Shown here piece after piece: positions 50,866 through 62,264 of a DNA stretch of 64,000 nucleotides. Source of the stretch: Thamnaconus septentrionalis (taxonomy: Eukaryota > Chordata > Actinopteri > Tetraodontiformes > Monacanthidae); NCBI GenBank assembly GCA_009823395.1, contig CM020505.1, positions 7,872,129 through 7,936,128 on the forward strand, given 5' to 3'. Under the pieces are notes generated by a model that was not told the origin of the DNA, did no database searches, and was given only the letters and a program-made list of their open reading frames with translations. Position 1 is the first letter of the stretch. Each line of letters opens with the position of its first letter. The position numbers and the translations under genes are program-made.

Positions 50866-53167
50866 GAACTTTGAAGTCGACCACCTGGACAACTTTTCAT
50901 GTTGGTGTCTGTCTGTTTATGACATCAAACAAAATGAGGATTTGACAATCAAACTAAAGCCCGTGCAGTGGGAGAAACTGTTCTTGTGCCACTGGCAGAG
51001 CCTCATGCTGGCTCCGTGCCTCTTTAATAGCCCCCATTTTGCCTAATTTTCATGTTTCACACGTTCCCACAGTTTCATATCACGTGGCAGCCTGTGTCCC
51101 TTCGTAAAAAAAAATATTCTTGGCAGTTTCTCCTGATGATTCTGCCATTAAGTTGCCAGCCCGTGCAACATGGGCTGACCTGCTCTTTAAAGTTCCCACA
51201 GCGGATTTTCTAATGCCACCTTTGCCATTTTGTACTGTGGGTCGAGGGAGACACCTTGAATAAATTAAAAATAAACACACCTTGTACTTACCATTTAAGT
51301 AAAGATTTTACTGAGAGGCAGGACCCTTCATCTGAAAATACCATGAAACATTTTAGCAGCACGCCAAATGCTAAAATGGAAATTCATAAAAAAGGAAATA
51401 AAGAGGAAATTAATAAAAATGAAATCGATTTAGCGAGAGCAGTTAAGCTAATTTCCTTTTGCCTTTTATTTTACACAATATTCGGACTCACATCGCTGTT
51501 AAATGGAGTACAATATGTGGCAGCAATTGCATGATATAATGACCCTTTTCACAATCATTTAGAAAACAGAAAATGTGGTTTTAAATAATTAAAAGCAATT
51601 GAAAGAAAATAAATGAGCAGAATAATTCATTTTGTGGGAGCTGACGCTGTTTGATGCAGTGTTTGTGAACTTTCTTTAAAAAACTCTTTACTTTTCTGAA
51701 GTAAAACAATCCATTGATGTGAATAAAAGAAGGTTGTTTTTTTTTACTCTTCCTTGAGGAGCAGAAATCAGTCTGTCTGACTTTATTGGGTAGATCAAAT
51801 CTTTCTCTCCTCACTTCTCCTCCAACCTGAGCTGTATTTCCTCAGTTGTCTTATCCCTTCATCTGACCTCCGGCACCCTCAATCTACTTCTTCTTTCTTT
51901 CAATCGTATATCTTACGATGCACAAGGCCTTAATGTTCATGTTGATTCTTGAGCGCTAGTCTGCTAGCTTTGTCCAAATTGGGAAGTAGAATAAACTCCA
52001 GTCAGCGGGGAAAGATAATTACTCTCGCTTGCCATACTGATGATTTAGCGGAAGTGGCTTACGAGCATTAGCGGGCTAACTGAGGTTGGTATCCTCTAGC
52101 TTGCTGGCATGCTGCTAATAACAGTAGCACATTCTCATCAGTGGGATGTTCCGGTTTTGTGCTTTTGTCAAACGTTGAGTTTGTAATGTTTAAATGAGAT
52201 TCAGGTGGAACACACTGAGAATCTTTGACTCTTTATGCCCTAGTTTGAATTCATATCCTTTAATTCATTGTTGTATATAACAACAAATAAATGCTTTTCA
52301 GGTTAAAGCTGAATGTGACCAAACACATTTTGTTTTGGCTGCACTGTCTCAAGGTTATTGAATTGCACAACGGTAAATTGTGCTACTCTTTTCAAAGTCG
52401 AAATCAGAGGAAGATTTTTTTTTCTTATTTGTTCTGTGAACCATGACCTAAAAACTGAGGCACGCACCGAGCTGTGATTTCTTTTCCCCGACTCTGACAC
52501 CCATACTAATCAGTGATTAACTCTGGATGGTTGGTTTATGTGTATTACATCAAAGTATTGTTTGCAAATTGTTAAAAAAAGAGTAAAAAGTAGAAGAATC
52601 AGAGGTTAACAAACTGAGGAAACGATATGCATTAGTATCACACACAACCTGTGTTGAAATCATTGCATCTGCACAATAGATGTGCTGCTTTTTTAGCGTC
52701 ACCGTGGTTCGGAAGGCAGCTTCTCTCTCTGTCTCTCCGTTTCGTCACATGCCTGCACACAACCTGCTTTCCCATGTGTTACTCCGGTGTCCTAGAAGAT
52801 GAATAACCAAACACTTTGCACCATATAGGATATTAGAGCCCCAGGGGTGAATATGGAGATACAAAGACGCCCCCTCCTGAACTCTTCCTGCTTATCATCA
52901 ATTCCTTCCCACCCCTTTTCTTTTCATTGTGTCTCTCTTTGTTGCATGTAAATGTTGCACAATGATTAAAAAAAGAAAGAAAAATCCCTTTTGATCTATC
53001 GTCTTCTATTTTTCTAAAAGCATATATATGTATATATTGCAGTGGTGAGGGGTTCAGTCTCTGAGGATGTCATGGAAGGCGGCACAGCTTCCAGCGTGAT
53101 GGCTGTGGTGCACTGTTCTCCTGTTACTGCCCACGATTTTGGAGTATTGTGCACTAGGGCTGCCGTG
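50866..53167. other. Intronic sequence with no recognised gene
   Basis: AT-rich with no recognised repeat termini, RNA gene or exon. Confidence 0.55.
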
Positions 53168-53185
53168 TCTCTCTCTCTCTCTCTA

Positions 53186-53217
<32 letters not shown>
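53168..53217. repeat. Compound (TC)n-(TG)n microsatellite
   Basis: A TC array at 53168-53184 passes through ATC into a TG array at 53189-53217. The TG part is an inverted partner of the CA array at 53302-53347. Confidence 0.93.
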
Positions 53218-53218
<1 letters not shown>

Positions 53219-53301
53219 ATAGTAATTAGACTAATCACTCACTAGCCTCTTGTCTTTCATTCAGTCATAATACACCGGGGACACAGAAATCCGCAGAGAC
53301 C

Positions 53302-53347
<46 letters not shown>
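53302..53347. repeat. (CA)23 microsatellite, inverted partner of the TG array at 53189-53217
   Basis: A perfect CA array 84 bp after a TG array. Confidence 0.95.
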
Positions 53348-53351
<4 letters not shown>

Positions 53352-53613
53352 TAGAAATAAAGGGGAGACCTACCCAGAGAATCCCCAGCGATGTGCAGCT
53401 CCACGCTCCCACCCACGAGCAGCTTCTGGAAGCGCTCAGCACCGTGGAACAGCGAGCTGATGCAGGTGTAGCTAATGAGGTAAATACCAGAACTGACGGA
53501 AGCAAACAAATTTACTGGGGTAGGAACGCTGAATTATTTACCTGCTGATTACTTCAATCCGTCTTTGGCCACCCGCCTCATAATGACGTGCAGTGGCTTT
53601 GAATGGATTAAAG

Positions 53614-53780
53614 GTGTCGTTTCTTTCTTCTTCTTCTTCTTCTTCTTCTTCTGCTCTTCTTCTTCCTCCCCTTCTCTGACAGAACCTCTTGTTTCACAAG
53701 TGGCCTTCAGTGTCGTTTCTTTCTTTCTTCTTTTTCCTCCCTTGCTTTTACAGAACCACTTATTTCACAAGTGGCCTTCA
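53614..53780 (+). repeat. Tandem segmental duplication (96-bp and 71-bp units)
   Basis: Unit one (53614-53709) and unit two (53710-53780) both start GTGTCGTTTCTTTCTT, continue through a CTT-rich stretch and a CAGAACC segment, and end TTTCACAAGTGGCCTTCA. They differ mainly in the length of the (CTT)n tract, which is expanded in unit one. Confidence 0.9.
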
Positions 53781-54891
53781 AAGAATTCATTGAGGACTCA
53801 AGTTAACCCAAACTGAGCAGGTTCTCTACTTTTTGAAGGTAATTTTTAAGGTGTAATACCCCCCCCTCCTCCATTAAAGTCTTCGACAGGTTTCAGGTCC
53901 ACAAGTGAATTGTGCGACGCTGTGCCTCTGATCAGCCCCCCGACGTTCGCTGAATATGCGCCGGTGTCGTGTTCTGAAGGGCTCAACAGGCAGACGGGGC
54001 CTCAGCGCGACTTGCTTGTTGTTGTTTGGTAGCCTAAGGGGGGGAAACAAATGCCACGGGGGTCGAGCGGAAGCGTTTGGCAGCTGAGCGATTCATCTTC
54101 CCAGCAGGGGGTGCTGGAGGAGGAGGAGGGATCCTAATGGAAGTGATCACAACATTACATTACACATTTGATTGCCTGTGAAGGTGTGATTTTGTTTTTC
54201 ATCCCCCCCATCCCGCTGTTTGTGCGCGCACACCCGCAGACGAACGTATGAACACCTGCTGACACAAACAAAACCACAGGTGGCGCTGGATTTTTCTTTA
54301 AAAAAGCCTTTTGTCATTTCATGTAACCTCCCATCTGTTTTTTGTGTTTAAAAAAAAAAATGTTTTCCGCATTTTATTGGACGACGGAGTCAAACGTCCT
54401 TCACGTACAATCTTGGAACTCGGTCGACCTCGTCTGCCGCAGGTGTATTTAGTTATCACGCCTGTCAATTTCTCGAAGGACGGACAAGTGGATAAATCAC
54501 ACAAACAGGTGTCAAAGAAATGTTGGCCTGCTGTTCTGACCAGCTACGGGTTATTATCTGGAGAATCCGTCTCTCCTGCTCTTTTATTCTTCGCGCTAGC
54601 AGCAAGGACGGAGCGGTAAATGGCCAATGTTTTCAGCAGAACCGCGAGACGAAACCGAAAGCTAAACGCCGCTGAATGTGACCGAGCGCGAGTCGCCTTT
54701 CAATGGAGGAAAAAGAGGATGTAAAGAAAGATGTAAAGAGAATGTTAGGGGTGTGTGTGTGCATGTGTGTGTGTCAGCAATAAAAGAGTGACCCCTGTCC
54801 TGGCTGCTGACAGCAGTTTACATTAGAACATCTCAGCATAATGGTATAGCAAAGCTTCTACAGCTAAGCAGCAAATACACCCCGAGGCCAT

Positions 54892-54893
<2 letters not shown>
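53781..54893. other. Intronic sequence, partly CpG-rich, no recognised gene
   Basis: A CpG-rich portion runs from about 53925 to 54090. The Kozak-less frames here have no similarity to known families. Confidence 0.5.

Positions 54894-54935
<42 letters not shown>
54894..54935. repeat. (CA)21 microsatellite, inverted partner of the GT array at 55079-55116
   Basis: A perfect CA array, followed by a (TC)n array at 54954-54992 and then a GT array. Confidence 0.95.
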
Positions 54936-54938
<3 letters not shown>

Positions 54939-54953
54939 AATGAGGACTGCTTA

Positions 54954-54964
54954 CTCTCTCTCTC

Positions 54965-54992
<28 letters not shown>
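54954..54992. repeat. (TC)n microsatellite
   Basis: TC dinucleotides interrupted once by CCC. Confidence 0.93.
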
Positions 54993-54996
<4 letters not shown>

Positions 54997-55078
54997 CTTG
55001 AGCAGAATGCTGAGAGTGTGGATTCGATATTCCTCTCCAAGCCTTGACCACAAAGATCTGAATGACTGTTTCGGATTG

Positions 55079-55116
55079 GTGTGTGTGTGTGTGTGTGTGT
55101 GTGTTTGTGTGTGTGT
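55079..55116. repeat. (GT)n microsatellite
   Basis: A GT array interrupted by one TTT. Confidence 0.93.
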
Positions 55117-56738
55117 TTCGACTCATTGACCCCTCCCCTAGCACTTTCAAAGCTCAACATTTCCACAAATTCATAGGCTTTTTTTCCCATCTTACCTCAG
55201 TTGAGGTTAAATCTCGAGCGCCCAGCCGCTTTATTTTTCAGCAGTGACTTTGCATGCTCAGAGGAGTCGGTGGGGGTGATTTTTATTGTCACATCTCTCC
55301 TCACAGTGAGGGCTCTTGTGTAGCTCGCCTCAGAAGCGTGGCCACACCGTGTCAAGGAAACTCAGACCCGGAGAGTTTGACAGTTTACACAACAGTTAAC
55401 TCCGACTCTGCGGGGAATAACAACAGCAACTTTCCACGAGGCAGCGATGCTGAAGACTGACGAGCGACGCAGAGCAGATGAAATCCCCGCTGATGTGGCA
55501 AAGGCAATAAATGTTGCAGTGATGAACCCACCGACAATCGCTGACTCCCTTTCAGCAAGTGCCGCTGTTTGCTGGCTGAGTTTGAAAATGTTTCGGCTCA
55601 ACTTCACTTCAATTGTGGCGACTCCTCCCTCCCACGGCTTCCTTCTGCTTTTTGATTTGTTGATTTAATTAATAAGGTGTTGCAGACCAACGTCTAGAGC
55701 AGATTTGCTGAGGGGCTCAGTGTTTCTCTCAACCAGCAGATGGCAGGCCAGAGCACAATTGAAGCCCTAAAAAAAAAAAATCATTTCAGACATGACTGAA
55801 AGTCTCCGACACCTTAATTGTATGAAGGTCGTCTATCGTTTGGTTCAGAGACATCTTGCAGTTGAGTGAAATGCAGAGCCGACATGAAGGAGGATCTATC
55901 AAGCCGCAGTATTCTTGAGTATAATTGCTAATTAAGTGTAACTTCTGTACGTTTATAGAAGCATTTTCACATATATAGTAATAGAGACAATTACATAATG
56001 TAATGTAGTGCTAATGATTCTGTTTTGTTTTCACCTGGAATATAATACTTGATCATACCTTAAATGAAAATCACGACTAATTAAACAGGTTTCACGCGCA
56101 GAAATTGACCGTCTGCGAGTTTTCCTCTGGCAACACGTTGGGCTGCGCGCCTGCGCTGTGGCGGTGCCATTTACAGTGTTTGCCGTTACTTCATACAAAC
56201 TGCCCCCAGTGCTTTGGCATCACTGGATGACAGCCCGTCCCAAACGGCCAAACAAACAAGCATGGGCTGCTCTGCTGAAACTGTGGGAGCACAAAGTACA
56301 CATGCGAGGATGAAAAGAATTCATCCGCGAGTAAAGACCTCCAGAGAAAATGTGTGCAAAGAAAAGCACATTAGTGGTGATGATTATTACGATTCTTTTA
56401 AAGATAAGAAAGGATGCTTTTAGTAGTTATGCTAATCTCCGCAGCTGAGCAGCTCCTTGAAGACGGACAAATACTCACATTACTGCTTTCTGGACAAATT
56501 AGTTTTTTTTTTTTTGTATCCTTATTTCAATCCGGCAAAATCTTCTACATCCGTTTCATTGAAAAGCAGATCCATGGCGGCTTCAATCGGACAAAGTTTG
56601 CTTGTCAGCGTGAGAACACATACAAGCGGTGGCGTGACGTCGGTGCCCCAACACACACAAGCCCTGCCTGCCTCAACTCTCACTGTTCTCTCAGTTCTTT
56701 GATCCTTTTTTTCATCTCTCACTCTTTCTTCACAAAAA
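55117..56738. other. Intronic sequence with no recognised gene
   Basis: The 55250-55640 part is GC-balanced with open frames on both strands (73 to 81 codons) and no family similarity. The rest is AT-rich. Confidence 0.5.
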
Positions 56739-56764
56739 CACACACACACACACACACACACACG

Positions 56765-56796
<32 letters not shown>
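56739..56796. repeat. Compound (CA)12-(GA)14 microsatellite
   Basis: A CA array at 56739-56762, then GTAG, then a GA array at 56768-56796. Confidence 0.94.
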
Positions 56797-56802
<6 letters not shown>

Positions 56803-57639
56803 GCACATGATCCATCTAACCTATCTGCTATCTCCAGACACCGAGCCCTATTCCCCTCTGACATATTTGGGATTTACTGCGGACACAGCCTTGATTCTCC
56901 TTTTGTGTCCGCCGCGTTTGTGTGCGTAGGTGTGCGAGTGTGTGTTTGTTTGTGTACGTGGCACGATACATATCTCAATTCCCCCACTCGGCTGGTTGCC
57001 GTGGAGACCAGCGACTGGGCATGTCATGTCCCCCACCTCACCATTTGTTCAGCTCGTCTCATTCTCACGAGTTCACCGTTTTCAATTTCGTCATTTGTTT
57101 GGGAAAAAATAAGTTGCGCTGTGCACATCCTACGCTAAATCAAACCAGGACTGTTCCAAAAAAAAACAAACTCTAAACTATACTTCTTTGTCATTAAGTA
57201 GAATTCCTCCTTTAAAATCAGCATGGTTTTTCCATCAAACTCCTTTTTGACAAAAACCTCAACTTGGCTTCAGCAAAATATAACCGTTTGACTGTCATTG
57301 TTTAGTGAGCATGACACCTGGGGATCGTATGACCTTAGCGAAAACCACTGCGTGGGAAGCTCCAGAGCTATTTACACATTTTAGTGGCAACCCGGAGTGA
57401 GCCCTCCGACGGCTGCGGGAAACCATCTCGAGTGAGTGTTAAACGTAATTGCCAGGGTGGAGAAGCTCTCTCAGGAGTTTTCAGCCACGACTTTGTGCAT
57501 ATTTTTGCGACGGCCAGGGCTTTTCTCTCCACTTAGCATCGGCTAAACGGCCTTAACTCTTGTTCTTCACTACAGGTCCCCTCCTCCCCATAAACCGCTT
57601 GACAGAACGCAAAGAAGTGGCATTGGAGAGCGACAGAGG

Positions 57640-57644
<5 letters not shown>

Positions 57645-57680
<36 letters not shown>
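57645..57680. repeat. (GA)18 microsatellite
   Basis: A perfect GA array. Confidence 0.95.
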
Positions 57681-57682
<2 letters not shown>

Positions 57683-57779
57683 TGTGGTATTTGTTCTATG
57701 CCTGATAAATATAGGAGCTGAGTGGGTGGGTAAAAAAAAACAAAACAAGCTAACACTCGAGCAGCATAGGAGGGGAAAC

Positions 57780-58190
57780 ACAGAGAGACGGATATAATGA
57801 CGCCTCGGCAAGCGAATGTGCTGCACTGACGATAATGGTGTTAGAGGTAGGAAGAGATATAATGATACTTAAGGGGATGCAGGGGTGCATCGATTCTAAA
57901 ACAGAGGTAATTGTGTCAAAAGAGGCGAACGCAGAGGAGGGGAGTAATGAGGGAACGGATTTAGGGACCGGACGGGGGAGGGTGGGGAGCAGTGAGGGGG
58001 GTGTTGGGCTGCGGGCGGGGAGATAACGGCGGCGCCGAGGGGGGACGAACGGCGGTGGGCAGGAGGTGGAAGACGGAGGGGCCGGCGCTCACGGTGAGAC
58101 AAACATGACGTGGGAGAGACGGAGCGATTCCGAGGTCGAGGTAATGAAAGGAGAGGGAGGAGGGGGGGGGGGGGAGGGTGGGACCGTTAC
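57780..58190 (+). other. Purine-rich block with recurrent ATAATG/GTAATGA motifs
   Basis: Within GC- and purine-rich filler, GATATAATGA, CGATAATGG, GATATAATGATA, GGTAATTG, AGTAATGAG and GGTAATGAAAG recur about every 30-200 bases. It is followed by a run of 12 or more G near 58162-58175. No coding similarity was seen. Confidence 0.45.
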
Positions 58191-58296
58191 GTAAAGGAGA
58201 GGGGCAGGACCACGACAACTGGCACAACAGACTTGGCTCCCCTCTCTCTCACCCACCTCCCCCCCTCCCCCGCCGTCCCCGACCCTGCGCTTTTTC

Positions 58297-58350
58297 ATTG
58301 GCGGCACTGAATCAGCGGAGTCAATGGTTCCGCGCAGCGTAACTTATAAA
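58297..58350 (+). promoter_or_regulatory. CCAAT/TATA-like pair in a CpG-rich block (putative promoter)
   Basis: An inverted CCAAT box (ATTGG, 58297-58301) lies 43 bases before TATAAA (58345-58350), in a CpG-dense region spanning about 57960-58470. The spacing and context are promoter-like. No downstream exon with a signal peptide was found, so the link to csmd1 or any transcript is only inference. Confidence 0.3.
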
Positions 58351-58605
58351 GATGTGTTTGATTTGTGGTCCAGCGCAGCGAGGGGGAGAGGAGGCCGCCG
58401 CCACCGCCACCGCCGCTGCTGCCGTGTGATTTATGAGCCAGGAAGCTTGTGGTCAGGTTGGACCGGAATCCCTCCGCCCTTCCCTCCCAGCGCCTCAGCT
58501 GCAGCAGCCAGTCTGCTTGCTGGCTGCTCTGTGCACCTGCGGCCGCAATCAGCAGCCTGTGTCTTTCATGTTGGGCAAAACAGTGAAAAATGTTTTTTTG
58601 CATCT

Positions 58606-58627
58606 AAAAAAAAAAAAAAAAAAAAAA
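58606..58627. repeat. Poly-A tract (22 bases)
   Basis: A pure A run inside a longer open frame that has no similarity to known proteins. It follows the CpG-rich block by about 150 bases. Confidence 0.88.
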
Positions 58628-59024
58628 GTGTTATTCCACCAGGAGCAGTGGAGCAGCCATGTGCGATTCATTTAGAAAACCCAAAAAGATTTAGCCATCT
58701 GTTTGCAGCCTCTCATCCATTCTTCTGTGTGTCTGGAAGGGAAGAAAAGCACAGACGTCTCAGGGAATATAATAAACAGCTGGCTGAGGGTGTTGTCATC
58801 ACATTAGAGGGCTACCAGTGGCACGCGGCCGCAGATGGGACGGGACCCAGTGGCGAAACAGCAGCAGAACGCTACGCTTGGTTGCAGATGCTACTCACGG
58901 CAGTCAGAACCAGGGGACCAGGCTGAGACGAAGTCCGGGTCAGCCGAGGGTCAGAATTTCAGGGATCAGGCGGAGAGACGGGATCAATGCCAGAATGAGT
59001 GGTAACCAGGTGATCAGTCCAGGG

Positions 59025-59026
<2 letters not shown>

Positions 59027-59061
<35 letters not shown>
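59027..59061. repeat. (AGGC)n tetranucleotide repeat
   Basis: Eight to nine AGGC units. The flanking CAGG/GGTCAG-rich sequence from about 58920 looks like an older version of the same drift. Confidence 0.9.
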
Positions 59062-59099
59062 TACGAGGACTAACTGGGTCGGCAACGGGGAATCAGTCT

Positions 59100-59620
59100 G
59101 AAATGTCGGAGTGGAGGCGTCGTCCAGCGTAGCGTGTAGTGTGTGACGTCATATAATTGCGACAGCGGCACTTGTTGCCATACAAGCCCTGGAGCTTGGC
59201 TTGAATGCAGCTATCTCCCCACAGACTGATGAGCCAGTGAGTTTCCTGCTCTGTCCAGGGACTGCTGCTCTCTACTTCTTCTGTCTGCTCCTTTACGTTA
59301 CAGCTCCGCACCTGGAATGGCGCCCCCTGGTCTGGCGCATTGGGTCTTGCGTCACATAGAGTGACGTCACGGACAGTCAAAACTGATCGGTGTGTTTGGA
59401 GCTGTTCAGACTGAGACACGTCTGTCCAAATGACAAAGTTGAAACTACCTCCTGAAGGTGGTTTCGATCCGTTTTGCAAAAATCAGATGATCATGTGATT
59501 TGTGCCTGTTCAGACTAGACTGGTTTCAATCTGGATGGGCTAAAAATCAGATTTTCGGATTCACTTTTCTGCACAGTGAGACTCTCGACCGAACACACAG
59601 ACCAACAATTTCCAAACTTT
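59100..59620 (-). pseudogene. Decayed transposon-related element with a Myb/SANT-like domain (PIF/Harbinger-type, tentative)
   Basis: On the minus strand, positions 59257 to 59168 read WTEQETHWLISLWGDSCIQ followed by KLQGLYGNKC. The W-T/S-x-E-E-T-x-x-L-I-x-L-W...I-Q-x-x-L-x-G...N-K pattern fits the trihelix/Myb-SANT domain carried by vertebrate Harbinger-type second proteins and their domesticated relatives. The frame breaks soon after, before the second and third helices. On the + strand, the adjoining GTTCAGACTGAGACACGTCT and CTGTTCAGACTAGACTGG repeats resemble the non-coding ends of such elements. Boundaries are approximate, and no terminal inverted repeats or target duplication were fixed. 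Confidence 0.5.
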
Positions 59621-60410
59621 CCCCTTAAAATTAGTCAGGATGTGATGGTCAGTAGACATGGTGTGATAGTGTTATATTTGAACAGTTTAGTGAACTTCAT
59701 GTCCTTTTTCCAAATGAAGGTCATAGTGAATCAAACTTGATCTTTCTTCGAAATTAACCGTAAAAAAAAAACACACTCTCAGCTGCTGGATTTAGCCGAC
59801 TGTCCACGCATGAACGTCGTCATCTTAAAAAGAGAGAGAGAGAGGAAGTGACATTCAGGAAGATCCGTGGCGAAGCGCTGTTCCCCCTCCTCTCTGTCTT
59901 CCCCTAAAATGCCCCCAGTGCCGTGCCACAAGATGGTATACAGTTTGATGCAAGTGTCCGGTGAATTGTCTTTACCCCATCTGCTCGCAAATGGATGAGA
60001 GGGGGCAGATCTGGCAACGGAAGAGACGGCATCCAGAGAGAAGAAGGAGGGACAGACACAAAGACGGCTGAGGGGGGGGAGAGGTGAAATAGGCTGGAAA
60101 GACAGTAGAGAGCAATCTGAAATGAATCTGGACGCACCAGATGGTTTGAAGTTTGTGTAGGTGCGTGCACGTGCGGGAGAGGGAGAGCGCGCACGCGGGT
60201 GCGCTACTGACAGCTTGTCCGTTCGGGCCCGCGCGTGGGTGTTTCCATGCGTTTGTGAGTTTTTGCGATACTTGAGACAAATGGGAACATCTGGCGGCGC
60301 GTACGGCGTCGACGCGCCGCTCTCATTTCGACGGAGGAAGACAAAATACTGGAGCGGAGACGCACGGTCACTGGCGTTTAGTCTGACCGTGATTGGGAGG
60401 GAGTTGCTTG

Positions 60411-60460
60411 TGGCGTGTGTGTGTGTGTGTGTGCGCGTGCGTGCGTGCGTGCACGTCACG
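60411..60460. repeat. (GT)n-(GC/GT)n alternating purine-pyrimidine tract
   Basis: GTGTGTGT passes into GCGCGTGCGTGCGTGCGTGC and GTCACG. It is mostly strict alternation, so Z-DNA-prone. A CpG-rich stretch precedes it from about 60160. Confidence 0.85.
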
Positions 60461-60552
60461 GGTGCGTTTTCTGCAATGGATGAAAAACGCAGTATGTAAT
60501 ATATGTGAGAAAAATTGAGCTGACTTCCATGTCAGCCATGCACACATTTATA

Positions 60553-60555
<3 letters not shown>

Positions 60556-60616
<61 letters not shown>
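60556..60616. repeat. (TC)n microsatellite, about 60 bp
   Basis: TC dinucleotides interrupted once by CC at 60599-60600. The Arg-Glu-rich minus-strand frame over it is an artefact. Confidence 0.95.
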
Positions 60617-61372
60617 CCCCTCCCTCCCTCACACACACGACCCTGCACACCTTGTGTATTGGAGTATCTCAGGAATAAACTGTATAAAGTGTTCTGGAGC
60701 AGAGAGGAGCAGAAGATGAAACATTGAGTAGAGAGGCGCACGGAGAGTTGGTAATGATGAAAGGGAAGTGAAGAGGAGACACGCCGGGCCTGAGACACAG
60801 TTTGTTGTTGCTGAGGATCCTTAAATTCAGATTGCTCTTCATGGTCAGTAATGTTTTCCAAGCGCAAGATAAAAGCCGGTTTAATATCTGCCGTGTGTGT
60901 GTGTGCGCCGCCGCGGCCGGAGTGGACTGGCGAAGGTTTGCTGGAGAGGAGAGCGGACGTCTCAAAGACTGTTTCTATGCGTCGAGGCACGTTTGATACG
61001 TTTCCCTCAATTACCATCCAAGACGTCGGCCCGGGGATCCGACTGCTCCAATAAGTTTTCTTCTCTCTCTGTACAACTTCTACCATATGTTCTTGGTTTA
61101 ATAATACAATACTAACCAACGTGGTTGTTTTTAAGTTTCTAAAAAAAATCCTGAAAGGTCGGTTGTCATGCAAAAATTCACTCTGTGCATGTTTTCTAAC
61201 AACAATCTGTATCTCCGTGCTGTCAGTGAGCTTCCCAGAAATGATGAAAGGCGATCCTTCAATTCTTCTGCCTGCTCCAGTTTTTCAGAGAGCGTGATCC
61301 GTTTCAGCTGGAAACCAAGCTAGGCGGTTTTGTGGGTGGTTATAAACAGGGGCTAAATCTGTGAAGTGGGGA

Positions 61373-61525
61373 TTTTTTTTTTTTTTTTTGGTGTCTTAGG
61401 TCAGGGATTCCGAAATAAATTATTTCTTTATTATATTATTATTTTAAAAAAGAAGAATTGTATCGTAAATATATTGTAATATATGTAGATATACATATAG
61501 ATATAGAGATATATACATATATGAC
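61373..61525. other. Poly-T tract followed by TA-rich low-complexity sequence
   Basis: A 17-base T run, then ATTATT and ATATATGTAGATATACATAT-type sequence with self-complementary steps. No gene is here, and the following 61.5-62.0 kb shows none either. Confidence 0.7.
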
Positions 61526-62002
61526 CTGGATTTACTATCCTACAGCTGTGACAACTTAATTCAATTCATTAAAGTTAAATTTAAGATGTAAATAAATCAA
61601 AGTTATCGCTATCTGTCAAGCAAATCATTTTTAAATAAATGTGCCTCACTACCGTTGACTTTCACTTTCATCAGGCGTGCATTTCCGCGCAGGTCATACA
61701 GAACATGCACGGTGTTTTGTCCGCATGCAGGTTATTAAAAGCTGGGTGTTGAGCTGCTGTGGGACTTTGAGCGCGGAGCTGCGAGAGATTGCATCGTATA
61801 TGCGGTTACAATAACAGTCTGGTGCGTGTGATGTCACATCTCAGCACTGACATTGTCGGGGGTTAAATGGGTCAGAAACATGAAATGTAAATATTGCAGC
61901 ATATGGTCCATTTACATTCGAGCTCCGCCACGTGATGAGGCGCGGCGTCGAGGGAGGCCTGAGTGGAGAAGTTGCGTGCGAGGCCCAAGGCTTGTGTTGT
62001 GT

Positions 62003-62009
<7 letters not shown>

Positions 62010-62046
<37 letters not shown>
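62010..62046. repeat. (TG)18 microsatellite
   Basis: A perfect TG array about 290 bp upstream of the csmd1 exon acceptor, with GTTGT units before it. Confidence 0.95.
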
Positions 62047-62052
<6 letters not shown>

Positions 62053-62264
62053 TGACACTCCACTTGGCGCGCACTTTGTATATCCCTTGTTTTATTCCAG
62101 ACACATAATCTTTTTTCTGCCGTATATATAACTTGACAAGCGTTAAAATGCTACGGGCTAAAAATGACAAAGTCTTTATCTTTAAAAATCTGATGTACGC
62201 CGGTCCGGAATGAAAGGCAGGATCCCACATTGAAAGAAAATGTAATTACACGCAGATGTCCTGA

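Noticed and set aside
58324..58926. A 200-codon frame on the + strand after the TATA-like site
   Set aside because: It has a poly-lysine from the A tract, no domain and no signal peptide, so it cannot be csmd1 exon 1.
59779..60459. A 226-codon frame on the minus strand
   Set aside because: Compositional, with His-Thr repeats over the GT/GC tract. No family similarity.
60532..61173. A 213-codon frame on the minus strand
   Set aside because: The C-terminal third is Arg-Glu from the TC array, and the rest has no recognised domain.
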